Assembly: GCF_024679095.1 (NCBI RefSeq)
Contig: NC_066577.1
Location: 5,904,155-5,968,154 of the forward strand
DNA: 64,000 bases
DNA from: Eriocheir sinensis
Taxonomy: Eukaryota; Arthropoda; Malacostraca; Decapoda; Varunidae
Direction of reading: 5' to 3'
Position 1 is the first letter of the stretch; every line of letters starts with the position of its first letter. Below the pieces are notes generated by a model. The model saw only the letters and a list, made by a program, of their open reading frames with translations, was not told the DNA's origin and did not search any database. Positions 49,962-61,525 of this stretch are shown piece after piece. The position numbers and the translations under genes were made by a program.

Positions 49962-49963
49962 GG

Positions 49964-50134
49964 CGATTATCCGGACCCCCCTCTCAGCTGTCTAGGTCTG
50001 TCGATTATCCGGTGTGTTGGTTCTTCTAGGTTTGTGGCGTATGATTGGGATGTCGATTATCCGGATCTGTCGATTATCCGGTCTCGAGGTGTGTCTTGGG
50101 TGTAGGGTATGGCTTGGTGGCTTCGATTATCCGG
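49964..50134 (-). promoter_or_regulatory. NME5: Five CCGGATAATCG motifs just upstream of NME5
   Basis: Exact 11-mers at 49964, 50002, 50054, 50071 and 50124 (CGATTATCCGG on +), the first three bases before the start codon. Five exact copies in 171 bp suggest a regulatory cluster or a transposon terminus remnant. Confidence 0.4.
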
Positions 50135-50144
50135 ACTGTAGGGA

Positions 50145-50263
50145 ATTATTACTATTATTAATATCATTATTATTATTATTATTATTATTATCATTATGGT
50201 GACTACTATTACTAATACTACTAATAATAATGATGATACCAATATAGGCCTACCTTGAAGCCC

Positions 50264-50294
<31 letters not shown>

Positions 50295-50301
50295 ATAGTA
50301 A

Positions 50302-50358
<57 letters not shown>

Positions 50359-50520
50359 ACGCCCTCACGTCACGATAGCTATCACATAACTGACATCAAA
50401 TCATTACCAATACACTAACTGGCAACCTAACTTCATATTATTGCCAGTAGTAGTAGTAATAGTTGTAGTAGTAGAAATAGTAGTAGTAGTAGTAGTAGTA
50501 GTGGGAGGGGTGGAAATGAT
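50145..50520. repeat. (ATT)n and (AGT)n tracts
   Basis: (ATT)n at 50146-50192, (AGT)n at 50266-50358 and 50450-50502. Confidence 0.95.
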
Positions 50521-50579
<59 letters not shown>

Positions 50580-51505
50580 GAAGGGAAGGGAAAGGAAAGG
50601 ATTGCAAGGTAAGGGAAGGGAAGGGAAGGGAAAGGAAAGGATTGCAAGGTAAGGTAAGGGAAGGGAAGGGAAGGGAAGGGATTGCAAGGGAAGGGAAGGG
50701 AAGGGATTGCAAGGGAAGGGAAGGGAAGGGAAGGGAAGGGATTGCAAGGGAAGGGAAGGGAAGGCAAAGGAAAGGATTGCAAAGGAAGGGAAGGGAAGGG
50801 AAGGGAAGGGAAGGGATTGCAAGGGAAGGGAAGGGAAGGGATTGCAAGGGAAGGGAAGGGAAGGGAAGGGAAGGGAAGGGATTGCAAGGTAAGGGAAGGG
50901 AAGGGAAGGGAGAGGATTGCAAGGGAAGGGAAGGGAAGGGAAAGGAAAGGATTGCAAAGGAAGGGAAGGGAAGGGAAAGGAAAGGATTGCAAGGGAAGGG
51001 AAGGGAAAGGAAAGGATTGCAAGGGAAGGGAAGGGAAGGGAAGGGAAAGTAAGGGATTGCAAGGTAAGGGAAGGGAAGGGAAGGGAAAGGAAAGGATTGC
51101 AAGGTAAGGTAAGGGAAGGGAAGGGAAAGGAAAGGATTGCAAGGGAAGCGAAGGGAAGGGAAGGGAAGGGAAGGGAAAGGAAAGGATTGCAAGGGAAGCG
51201 AAGGGAAGGGAAGGGAAGGGAAGGGAAAGGAAAGGATTGCAAGGTAAGGGAAGGGAAGGGAAGGGAGGGGAAGGGAAAGGAAAGGATTGCAAGGTAAGGG
51301 AAGGGAAGGGAAGGGAAAGGAAAGGATTGCAAGGGAAGGGAAGGGAAAGGAAAGGATTGCAAAGGAAGGGAAGGGAAGGGAAAGGAAAGGATTGCAAGGT
51401 AAGGGAAGGGAAGGGAAGGGAAAGGAAAGGACTGCAAGGTAAGGGAAGGGAGGGGAAGGGAGGGGAAGGGAAGGAAAGGAAGGGAAGGGAAAAATTGAAA
51501 TGAGG
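50521..51505 (+). repeat. (GA)n and GGGAAGG array with GGATTGCAAGG punctuation
   Basis: (GA)n at 50523-50576. GGGAA units are then interrupted every 25-60 bp by GGATTGCAAGG. The three ~300-codon minus-strand frames (F/P/S/L) are translations of this array. Confidence 0.95.
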
Positions 51506-51519
51506 GAGAGAAGAAAGGA

Positions 51520-51633
51520 GAGAAAGGAAAGACCCCTCCTCTCTCTCTCTCTTAACCTTTGAATTGAACTTTTTTTTTTAAATATTTATCTTCTTGTGAG
51601 TTTGTTCGTTCGTGTGTACATTCTTCCTTCATT

Positions 51634-51667
<34 letters not shown>

Positions 51668-51760
51668 TTCCTTCGTTGTTTCTTCCCCACCCTTCTCTCT
51701 CTCTCTCTGTGTGTGTTTGTTTTGAGGGTTTCCATGGCAACGTCTCTCTCTCTCTCTATT
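51520..51760. promoter_or_regulatory. X-box GTTTCCATGGCAAC within microsatellites
   Basis: A perfect 14-bp RFX X-box palindrome at 51728-51741 lies about 1.77 kb upstream of the NME5 ATG. It is surrounded by (TTTC)n and (TC)n tracts. Confidence 0.4.
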
Positions 51761-51761
51761 A

Positions 51762-53300
51762 GGTTCGTGGTACAGAGGAAGGGTCACACTACCACCAGGG
51801 TCACGAAACTACCCCTGGAAATGCCCCTCAAAACTCCTACGAAAGCCTTGTCAAATGAGTGTTTCTTAGGTTCGCGGTACAGAGAAAGGGTCACACTACC
51901 ACCAGGGTCACGAAACTACCCCTGGAAATGCCCACAACTCCTACGAATGCCTTGGAAAATGTGTGTTTCTTAGGTTCGTGGTACATAGGAAGGATCACAC
52001 TACCACCAGGGTCACAAAATTACCCCTAGAAATGCCCACAACTTCCACGAAAGCCTTGGAAAATGAGTGTTTTTTAGGTTCGTGGTACAGAGGAAGGGTC
52101 ACACTACCACCAGGGTCACAAAACTACTCCTGGAAATGCCCTTCAAAACTCCTACGAAAGCCTTGTCAAATATGTGTTTCTTAGGTTCGTGGTACAGAGG
52201 AAGGGTCACACTACCACCAGGGTCACAAAATTACCCCTAGAAATGCCCATAACCCCAACGAAAGCCTTCTCAAATGTGTGTTTTCTAAGGTTCGTGGTAC
52301 AGAGGAAGGGTCACACTACCACCAGGGTCACAAAACTACCCCTGGAAATGCCCACAACCCCAACGAAAGCCTTCTCAAATGTGTTTCTTAGGTTCGTGGT
52401 ACAGAGGAAGGGTCACACTACCACCAGGGTCACAAAACTACCCCTGGAAATACCCAGAACCCCAACGAAAGCCTTCTCAAATGTGTGTTTTCTAAGGTTC
52501 GTGGTACAGAGGAAGGGTCACACTGCCACCAGGGTCACAAAACTACCCCTGGAAATACCCAGAACCCCAACGAAACCCTTCTCAAATGTGTGTTTTCTAA
52601 GGTTCGTGGTACAGGGGAAGGGTCACACTACCACCAGGGTCACAAAACTACTCCTGGAAATGCCCTTCAAAACTCCTACGAAAGCCTTGTCAAATATGTG
52701 TTTCTTAGGTTCGTGGTACAGAGGAAGGGTCACACTACCACCAGGGTCACAAAACTACCCCTGGAAATGCCCTTCAAAACTCCTACGAAAGCCTTGTCAA
52801 ATATGTGTTTCTTAGGTTCGTGGTACAGAGGAAGGGTCACACTACCACCAGGGTCACAAAATTACCCCTAGAAATGCCCATAACCCCAACGAAAGCCTTC
52901 TCAAATGTGTGTTTTCTAAGGTTCGTGGTACAGAGGAAGGGTCACACTACCACCAGGGTCACAAAACTACCCCTGGAAATGCCCACAACCCCAACGAAAG
53001 CCTTCTCAAATGTGTGTTTCTTAGGTTCGTGGTACAGAGGAAGGGTCACACTACCACCAGGGTCACAAAACTACCCCTGGAAATGCCCACAACCCCAACG
53101 AAAGCCTTCTCAAATGTGTTTCTTAGGTTCGTGGTACAGAGGAAGGGTCACACTACCACCACGGTCACGAAACTACTCCTGGAAATGCTTTACTAAACTC
53201 CTACGAAAGCCTTGTCAAATGAGTGTTTCTTAGGTTCACGGTACAGAGGAAGGGTCACACTACCACCAGGGTCACAAAACTACCCCTTTAAGTGCGTGGT
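51762..53300 (+). repeat. 104-bp tandem repeat, ~15 units
   Basis: Unit: TTCTTAGGTTCGTGGTACAG, AGGAAGGGTCACACTACCAC, CAGGGTCACAAAACTACCCC, TGGAAATGCCCACAACYCC, AACGAAAGCCTTSTCAAATG. Two subtypes (CCCCTCAAAACTCC and CACAACCCCAACG) alternate. Frames through it are artefacts. Confidence 0.95.
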
Positions 53301-53334
53301 TCAGAGGCAGGGTCACACAATTATACTCAACGGG

Positions 53335-54045
53335 AGGAGCAGAATCCCGACGAAAGGGAGACTAAAGGAAAGGAAGGAAAGGAAGGAAGGAGAGGAGGGA
53401 AGGAGAGGAAAGGAAAGGGAGGGAAAGGGAAGGAAGGAAGGGAAGGAAAGGGAAATATAGCTGGAATGAAAGCAAAGGAAAGGGAAGGGAAGGGAAGGGA
53501 GGGAGAGGAAAGGGAAGGGAAGGAAAGGGAAGGGAAGGGAAGGGAAGGAAAGGAAAGGGAAGGGAAGGGAAGGGAAGGGAAGGAAAGGGAAGGGAAGGGA
53601 AGGGAAGGAAAGGAAAGGGAAGGGAAGGGAAGGAAAGGGAAGGGAAGGAAAGGAAAGGGAAGGGAAGGGAATGTAAGGAAAGGGAAGGGAAGGAAAGGGA
53701 TGGAAAGGGAGGGAAGGAAGGGAATGTAAGGAAAGGGAAGGTAAGGAAAGGGAGGGAAGGAAGGGAAGGGAAGGAAAGGAAAGGGAAGGAAAGGAAGGGA
53801 AGGGAAGAGAAGGTAAGGGAAGGGAAGGAAAGGGAAGGAAAGGAAAGGAGAGGGAAGGGAAGGGAAGGGAAGGAAAGGAAAGGGAAGGAAAGGGATGGAA
53901 AGGGAAGAGAAGGTAAGGGAGGGAGAGGAAAGGAAGGGAAGGGAGGGAAGGGAAGGGAAGTAAATATGGAAGGAAAGCAAAGGGAAGGGAAGGAAGGAAA
54001 GGGAAGGAAAGGGAAGGGAAGGAAAGGAAGGGAAGGGAAATCACA
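53335..54045 (+). repeat. GGGAA/GGAAA array
   Basis: About 700 bp of GGGAAGGGAAGGAAA units with occasional ATGTAAGG interruptions. Frames are composed of K/G/R/E or F/P/S/L. Confidence 0.95.
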
Positions 54046-54235
54046 AACTCAAGGAGGAGGAATTTCCCTTCATATTTTTCCCTCCACGCCTCCTCCACCC
54101 CTCCCTCCACTTTCCTCCACCTCTCCCACACCTCCGCCTGGCCTGGCAACGATGGAGGATTTTAAGGGAGACTACGATGATTTTAGTGGAGGTTGTTGTT
54201 GTTGTTTTTCTTTGTTGTTTGTTTCTCTCTCTCAG
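54046..54235 (+). other. Pyrimidine tract plus short MEDFKGDYDDF frame, duplicated at 63.78 kb
   Basis: A C/T-rich stretch is followed by ATGGAGGATTTTAAGGGAGA at 54151. It matches 63775-63985, where the frame reads MAKIEDFKEYYDISRG. No donor is convincing. It could be a duplicated first exon or a dispersed repeat. Confidence 0.2.
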
Positions 54236-54239
54236 GTAC

Positions 54240-54640
54240 TAATGTGTGTTTCTTTACGTTCACGGTACAGAGGATGGGTCACACTACCACCAGGGTCACG
54301 AAACTACCCCTGGAAATGCCCCTCAAAACTCCTACGAAACCCTTGTAAAATGTGTGTTTCTTAGGTTCGCGGTACAGAGGAAGGATCACACTACCACCAG
54401 GGTCACAAAACTACCCCTGGAAATGCCCACAACCCGAACGAAAGCCTTCTCAAATGTGTGTTTCTTAGGTTCGTGGTACAGAGGAAGGGTCACACTACCA
54501 CCAGGGTCACGAAACTACCCCTGGAAATCCCACAAATCCCACGAAAGCCTTGGCAAATGCGTGTTTCTTAGGTTCAGGGTTAAAAAAAAACTATGCCTGG
54601 AAATGCCCTTCATAATTCCTACGAAAGACAAGATATTTTT
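54240..54640 (+). repeat. 104-bp repeat, four units
   Basis: Four units of the same family, ending in the degenerate AGGTTCAGGGTTAAAA form that also closes the array at 57.74 kb. Confidence 0.9.
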
Positions 54641-55120
54641 TTCATAAGTAGTTCAAAATCGACATTATCAATTCAGAGATGTAACGTTTCCAGCATCTTC
54701 GGTGTGCACTATTCAAAGAGTCGTTTATCTTTCGACGTTGGGATTCATCGGTCATTTCTTATAAGGGCTGGAGGTTATAAGAGCCTCCCTACGCCGCCAA
54801 AATTTAATAAGATTATACTAACACTTTTCAGTGTCTAGAATACTACAACGCCCGCTAGAATATACCTTTGCTGAGGAATATTCCAGCCAGCCCGCCATTC
54901 ACCACATGCAGTACCCGCCACACACCGCTACCCCGACACACTCGCTTCCTTTAGTCTTGGCGGCAATAATAAATACAGAGTTATAATTGATGGATTTCTT
55001 GTTCTGGTGTCTGTGAGGGTACATATTGGCATTTGTTCCCCGTCGTCCGTCCGGCTGATGTGAGCTTTTTTGTTTATCTTCCCTTCAAAGAACAGAAACT
55101 CAACGAAAGGGAGACTAAAG
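54641..55120. repeat. ~500-bp dispersed element, copy I
   Basis: Shares with 57.75-59.18 kb and 60.6-61.1 kb: CCAGCATCTTCGGTGTGC, CTCCCTACGCCGCCAAAA, CTTTGCTGAGGAATATTCCA, CACACTCGCTTCCTTTAGTC and TGATGGATTTCTTGTTCTGG. A 28-codon minus-strand frame in it (VWRVLHVVNGGLAGIFLSK) looks exon-like, but it occurs in all three copies. Confidence 0.75.
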
Positions 55121-55205
55121 GAAAGGAAGGAAGGAAAGGAAGGGAAGGGAAAGGAAGGGAAGGGAAGGGAGGGAGAGGAAGGGAAGGGAAGGGAATTCTG
55201 TGCAA
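55121..55205 (+). repeat. GGGAAGG tract
   Basis: Short purine tract linking the element to the satellite, as at 61.12-61.52 kb. Confidence 0.9.
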
Positions 55206-55324
55206 GAGCTGGGTAAGGGTTGATAAACACTAATATAGGCTTGGAAATCACTAACTCAAGGACGTGTCTGCATGACTGACGTACTAATGACCTCCTGAAA
55301 GATAATTAACACAAGGAAATGACT

Positions 55325-56812
55325 TTAAATGAGTGAAAAGAAGAAAATTATCGATCAGCTGAAGAATATCGTCATGGCGTAGTCACCCCTTGAAATAAAC
55401 GAGAAAACCCTCATTTATCTCGTTTAACGCCAAGATAACGTTAGTATATGTCAAGAAAAGGCTAAATAAGGGATAGATATGCATAATCAACCTTCTAGTG
55501 ACCTTAAATAAGTAAATAAACAACAAGAAATAGGAAAATATGGAGGTTTTATTGATGGTGGAATAGCGTAGTCACCCTTGAAATAAACGAGAAAACCCTC
55601 ATTTATCTCGTTTAACGCCAAGATAACGTTAATATAAGGAATAGCAAGATTAAATAATGAATAAATATGCATAATCAACCTTCTAGTGACCTTAAATAAT
55701 TAAATAAACAAGAAATAGGAAAATATGGAGTTTTTATTGATGGTGGAATAGCGTAAAAACCCTCATTTATCTCGTTTAACGCTAAGATAACGTTAGTATA
55801 AGGAATGGCAAGATTAAATAATGAATAAATATGCATAATCAACCTTCTAGTGACCTTAAATAAGTAAATAAACAACAAGAAATAGGAAAATATGGACTGT
55901 TTTTATTGATGGTGGAATAGCGTAGTCACCCTTGAAATAAACGAGAAAACCCTCATTTATCTCGTTTAACGCCAAGATAACGTTAATATAAGGAATAGCA
56001 AGATTAAATAATGAATAAATATGCATAATGAACCTTCTAGTGACCTTAAATAAGTAAATAAACAACAAGAAATAGGAAAATATGGACTTTTTTTAATTGA
56101 TGGTGGAATAGCTTAGTCACCCCTTGAAATAAACGAGAACACCCTCATTTATCTCGTTTAACGCCAAGATAACGTTAGTATAAGGAATGGCAAGATTAAA
56201 TAATGAATAAATATGCATAATCAACCTTCTAGTGACCTTAAATAAGTAAATAAACAACAAGAAATAGGAAAATATGGACTTTTTTTTAATTGATGGTGGA
56301 ATAGCGTTGTCACCCCTTGAAATAAACGAGAAAACCCTCATTTATCACGTTTAACGCCAAGATAACGTTAGTATAAGGAATGGCAAGATTAAATAATGAA
56401 TGAATATGCATAATCAACCTTCTAGTGACCTTAAACAAACAAATAAACAGCAAGAAATAGATTAAAATGATAAAAATATGGACTTCTTCAAGGATACCGC
56501 AATGCTTTAGTCACCCCTTACAATAAACGGGAAAACCCTCATTTATCACGTTTAACGCCAAGATAACATTAGTATAAGGAATGGCAAGATTAAATAATGA
56601 ATAAATATGCATAATAAACCTTCTAGTGACCTCAAACAAACAAATAAACAGCAAGAAATAGATTAAAAGGATAAAAATATGGACTTCTTCAGGGATACTG
56701 CAATAACGTAGTCGCCCCTTAAAATAAACGAAAAAAAAATTCTTTATCTCGTTTAACGCCAAGATAATGTTAGTATAAGCAATGGCAAGATTAAATAATG
56801 AATATATATGCA
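55325..56812 (+). repeat. ~190-bp satellite, about eight units
   Basis: Unit contains GTCACCCCTTGAAATAAACG, CATTTATCTCGTTTAACGCC, AAGATAACGTTAGTATAAGG, ATATGCATAATCAACCTTCT and AACAACAAGAAATAGG. Each unit has an AAACGAGA/TCTCGTTT inverted pair. The array breaks off mid-unit at 56812 into the 104-bp repeat. Confidence 0.93.
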
Positions 56813-57750
56813 GGAAGGGCCACACTACCACCAGGGTCACAAAACTACCCCTGGAAATGCCCACAACTCTGACGAAAGCCTTGGAAAATGAGTGTTTCTT
56901 AGGTTCACGGTACATAGGAAGGGTCACACTACCACCAGGGTCACAAAACTACCCCTGGAAATGCCCACAACTCTGACAAAAGCCTTGGAAAATGAGTGTT
57001 TCTTAGGTTCACGGTACATAGGAAGGGTCACACTACCACCAGGGTCACGAAACTACCCGTGGAAATGCTCACAACTCCCACGAAAGTCTTGGAAAAAGAG
57101 TGTTTCTTAGGTTCATGGTACAGAGGAAGGGTCACACTACCACCAGGGTCACGAAACTACCCGTGGAAATGCTCACAACTCCCACGAAAGTCTTGGAAAA
57201 TGAGTGTTTCTTAGGTTCATGGTACATAGGAAGGGTCACACTACCACCAGGGTCACAAAACTACCCCTGGAAATGCCCACAACTCTGACAAAAGCCTTGG
57301 AAAATGAGTGTTTCTTAGGTTCACAGTACATAGGAAGGGTCACACTACCACCAGGGTCACAAAACTACCCCTGGAAATGCCCACAACTCTCACGAAAGCC
57401 TTGGAAAATGAGTGTTTCTTAGGTTCACGGTACATAGGAAGGGTCACACAACCACCAGGGTCACGAAACTACCCCTGGAAATGCTCACAACTCCCACGAA
57501 AGTCTTGGAAAATGAGTGTTTCTTAGGTTCATTGAACAGAGGAAGGGTCACACTACCACCAGGGTCACGAAACTACCCCTGGAATTGCCCACAGCTCCCA
57601 CGAAAGCCTTGTCAAATTTGTGTTTCTCAAGTTCGCGGTACAGAGGAAGGGTCACACTACCACCAGGGTCACAAAACTACCCCTGGTAATGCCCACAACC
57701 CTCACTAAACCCCTACTAAAGACTTGTCAAATGTGTGTTTCTTAGGTTCA
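56813..57750 (+). repeat. 104-bp repeat, nine units
   Basis: Subfamily with GGTACATAGGAAGGGTCAC and GCCTTGGAAAATGAGTG. Confidence 0.93.
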
Positions 57751-58280
57751 GGGTAAAAAAACCTATCCCTGGAAATGCCCTTCATAACTCCTACGAAAGA
57801 CTAGTGAAACATTTTTTTTCTTAAAGGATGGTAATCCAAAATCCTTCCTACCATTGTATCTTTAGTTTCCTGGTGCTACCTACACATGTATTAATAGTTG
57901 TATAATCACACTCTGTCCTGCCTGGGGGTTGGGATGGCATGTTCCTCCCTTTCCATTGTTGTTTACCTGCAACAATAAACTATCAATCAATCAATCGACA
58001 TCATCAACTCCGAGATGATACTTTTCTGGCATCCTCGGTGTGCGCTGTGCTAGGGGTGGGCAAAAATCGGTTCCGGAACTGGTTCCAGCTGTTCCGCTGC
58101 GCAACTACTGGAATCGGTTCCCATATCTTGGAACCGGTTCCGACCAAAGAGTTTTCTGCTTTGTCTGAGAAGTGTGATGAGGATTGAAAACAGAATGGAA
58201 GCGATTCTTTTTAGGCAGGATCTGGCATTGTTTTGAGAGGCTGCCATACAGCTCGTCATTTTTCGCGTATGCCGCCCTTG

Positions 58281-58373
<93 letters not shown>

Positions 58374-59185
58374 TTTTCAGTTGATGCCTGACTGTTAAAG
58401 GAAATATTTACCTACTTTTTTCAAGTCCTTTTACAATTTAGTCATTAAAAACAAAGATCACTTAGTGGTCTGCATTTGTTCCTATATATTAAAAAAAATG
58501 TCAACACTTGAATGGGAAAATGTGGAGCATAAGTCAAGAATACAGGAAGATTGGAAAAGGCAGCCCCCGAGTGGTGAAAAATAGGGCTACCCTGGTGGGA
58601 GCGGGCGAGGCCGGAGGCGGCGCGGGACCGCTCATCGGCGCCGAGGGTGGGGGGTGGGGGGGGTTAGGCCAGGAGTACAGAGAAGCTGAACCCGGTTCCA
58701 AGGCCACGGAACCGTTCCGGTGGTTCCAGCAGCCTCCGCGCGCAGGGCTCCAGCGGACGTGAGGGTGCGTGTAAGGAGCATTGGATTAGAGAGTGTGGGA
58801 AGCGGTTCCCACGGTTCCGAGAGCCTTCAGAACCGGAACTGCTGGATACGAAAATGACGGTTCATGCCCAGCCCTACGCTGGGCAGGAAGTCATCTATTC
58901 ATCACCGTAATTAGGACCATTGGTCGTAACATATTAAGGCTAGAGGTTGCAAGAACCTCCCTACGCCGCCAAAAATACGTTAAATAACCATTTGCATAGG
59001 ATGCTAAAATAATTTAAAGACATCGCTTCGCCCGCCTGAGTATACCTTTGCTGAGGAATATTCCATCCAGCCCGCCACTCACCACATGCAGTACTCGCCA
59101 CACACCGCTACCTCGACACACTCGCTTCCTTTAGTCTCGGCGGCAATAATAAATACAAAGTTATAATTGATGGATTTCTCGTTCT
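57751..59185. repeat. ~500-bp dispersed element, copy IIa, with two insertions
   Basis: Same element as at 54.64 kb. It is interrupted at about 57838-57998 by a short AATAAA-containing tail ending TCAATCAATCAATC (LINE/SINE-like), and at 58051-58876 by a hAT-like MITE. Confidence 0.7.
58051..58876. mobile_element. hAT-like MITE, 826 bp
   Basis: Termini TAGGGGTGGGCA and, in reverse complement, TAGGGCTGGGCA. The flanks CGCTGTGC (58043-58050) and CGCTGGGC (58877-58884) are an 8-bp duplication with one mismatch. The uninterrupted site is visible in copy IIb (GTGTGCGCTGTGCAAGAACT). Carries many CGGTTCC motifs and an 85-bp (TA)n at 58285-58369. Confidence 0.8.
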
Positions 59186-60574
59186 GGGGCGGGATTCATC
59201 AAACCATTTACCGGACCTCTGTCTGGTAAGTCTCGCGGTATCTCCGCCCACCCGGTAAATCTGCATTCATCAACCACTTACCGGAGCTGTGGTAAGGCCA
59301 AAAGTTACCGCGGCTCCGAGCACCCGTAACTGAGTTACCGCAGGCGTGGTAAGTGGGTAGACACTGCCGCGGCTCATGTTCGGAGGGGATTTTAAGCCTG
59401 TGTATTTTTTACCTCGTAACGTGCCCTATACCATCAGAAGCAGAAAAGCATGCAGATTTAGGATCTGGGCTTATAGAAGCGATGTGACGAAAACCAGCTG
59501 AATACGAAGGAGTTGAAGATAAATAAATGCAAGAAAATGTGTACTCCCTATTCATTTAACTTTGATTTTCGTATGTGTATTTACACATTATTGTTACAAT
59601 TTTATGCTAGTGTGATGCAGAATTTTCTCAGGAAGATGATGGTGGTCTCCACTTTTCTCAAAAATGAATGTTGGGGTTAGGAAACGGGGTGGGAGTGAGG
59701 TGTGTGAAGTCGTCGGTTTGGGATGAACTGGGCAGACCCGTGCACGGCCTCAGACCGGCTTCACATGCAGGCCGCACTCTATAGTATGTAAGTCTGTGGA
59801 ACTGTCCACCCACATGACTTTTCCCTACTTGTTAAAACACTGCAGAGGGAATAATGTTCTGTCTGTGACAGTCACCTCCCGTCTCAAGTCTCCAATATTC
59901 TTGCTGTGGAGTTTAATGTCGTAAAATTTTGCTCTGACCTCCTCCACACTACTCACGAAGCCACTCGATCACACCATTCACCTCAGCAGCCACAACTTCC
60001 CACGCCCACACCCATTGCTTGGCTGCACCAGTGAGGCATGATGACAATGGCCCCCTAGCCAGTTTTGGTTGTGAGGGGTGAGTATGGGCAAACATTAGAA
60101 TAATACCCAATCTTGTGATAGCGAGGCACTCAGCTGGCGTTGGCGACGGAAAACTATGAAGGTGACACACAAAAATGTTCAGAATATTGCTAGGCTACAT
60201 AAGCGAGTATATTTTTATTTCAAGGATAAATATACAAGTAACGGCATTCATCCGTAAAAAACGCATCTAATTGAGGGATCACCACGCTAATTATTTGTTT
60301 TAAGGCAGTATTTACGCCTGTACAATACACATGTCTTGATTTTGAAGTCTGCGTATTAGTAAACAAACGACACGTGAAAGCTGAAATACAGCATCAAAGG
60401 TCGCACGTGATTGGCTATCCAGCCCAACCAATCGTTGCTAGGGTGCGAATTACCGGAGCGTTACCATACCGTTGATGAATGCCGTGTTTAAAAGATGCCA
60501 CAGCTCTGGTAGCGCTCCGGTAAATGTGAGAGATACCGGAGGCGTGGTTGGTAAGATTGATGAATCCGGGCCCT
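59186..60574. mobile_element. DNA transposon with GGATTCATCAA termini, degenerate
   Basis: Left terminus GCGGGATTCATCAAACCATT and right terminus (reverse complement GGCCCGGATTCATCAATCTT) are inverted, with subterminal TTACCGGA motifs on both sides. CTGG flanks both ends, and copy IIb shows the interrupted sequence (GTTCTGGTGTCTG). A minus-strand frame (60170-59949, continuing after a stop) contains WEVVAAEVNGV and then VEEVRAKFYDIK, resembling the Myb/SANT-like DNA-binding protein of PIF/Harbinger-type elements. It is not intact. Confidence 0.6.
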
Positions 60575-61115
60575 GGTGGGTAAAAATAAAACTATCCCTG
60601 GAAATGCCCTTCATAACTCATACGAAAGACTTGTGAAATATTTCTTTAAGGATAGTAATCCATAATCGACATCATCAATTCCAAGATATACTTTTCTGGC
60701 ATCCTCGGTGTGCGCTGTGCAAGAACTCACCTCTTCATCACCGGTAATATGATCATTTATCGTCACTTATTAGGGCTAGAGGTTACAAAAACCTCCCTAC
60801 GCCGCCAAAAATATTTAATAAATAACAATCCATAGTTGGAAAAATTAGCTCGCCCGCCTGAGTATACCTTTGCTGAGGAATATTCCAGCCAGCCCGCCAT
60901 TCACCACATGCAGTACCCGCCACACACCGCTACCCCGACACACTCGCTTCCTTTACTCTCGGCGGCAATAATAAATACAGAGTTATAATTGATGGATTTC
61001 TCGTTCTGGTGTCTGTGGGGGTACATATTGGCATTTGTTCCCCGCTGTCCGTCCGGCTGGTGTGAGCTTTTGTTTTGTTTATCTTCCCTTCAAAGAACAG
61101 AAACTCGACGAAAGG
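60575..61115. repeat. ~500-bp dispersed element, copy IIb
   Basis: Uninterrupted third copy. It serves as the empty-site reference for the two DNA transposons in copy IIa. Confidence 0.75.
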
Positions 61116-61525
61116 GAAACTAAAGGAAAGGAAGGTAGGAAAGGAAGGGAAGGGAAGGGAAGATGAAATGGAAGAGAAGGAAGGGAAGGGAAGGAAAGGG
61201 AAGATGAAATGGAAGAGAAGGAAGGGAAGGGAAGGGAAGGGAAGATGAAATGGAAGAGAAGGAAGGGAAGGGAAGGAAAGGGAAGATGAAATGGAAGAGA
61301 AGGAAGGGAAGGGAAGGAAAGGGAAGATGAAATGGAAGAGAAGGAAATGGAAGGGAAGGAAGGGAAAGGAAGGAAAAGGAAGGGAATGGAAAGTAAGAAA
61401 GGAAGTTAAGGGAAGGAAAGGGAGGGAAGGAAGGGAAGGGAAGGATAGGGAAGAGAAGGGAAGGAAAGGGAAGCAAAAATGGAATGAAAGCAAAGGGAAG
61501 GGAAGGGAAAGGAGGGAGAGGACTT
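61116..61525 (+). repeat. GGGAAGG array with GATGAAATGGAAGAGAAGG units
   Basis: A ~50-bp higher-order unit (GGGAAGATGAAATGGAAGAG) repeats five times at 61155-61345. Confidence 0.93.

Noticed and set aside
50404..51437. Minus-strand frames of 262-334 codons and + strand frames up to 203 codons
   Set aside because: Translations of the GGGAAGG/GGATTGCAAGG array, open in all frames.
53292..54149. Frames of 145-278 codons on both strands
   Set aside because: Simple GGGAA/GGAAA repeat translation.
59949..60170. Intact 73-codon DNA-binding gene
   Set aside because: It is only part of a Myb/SANT-like domain, stops before the conserved second half, and lies inside a transposon.
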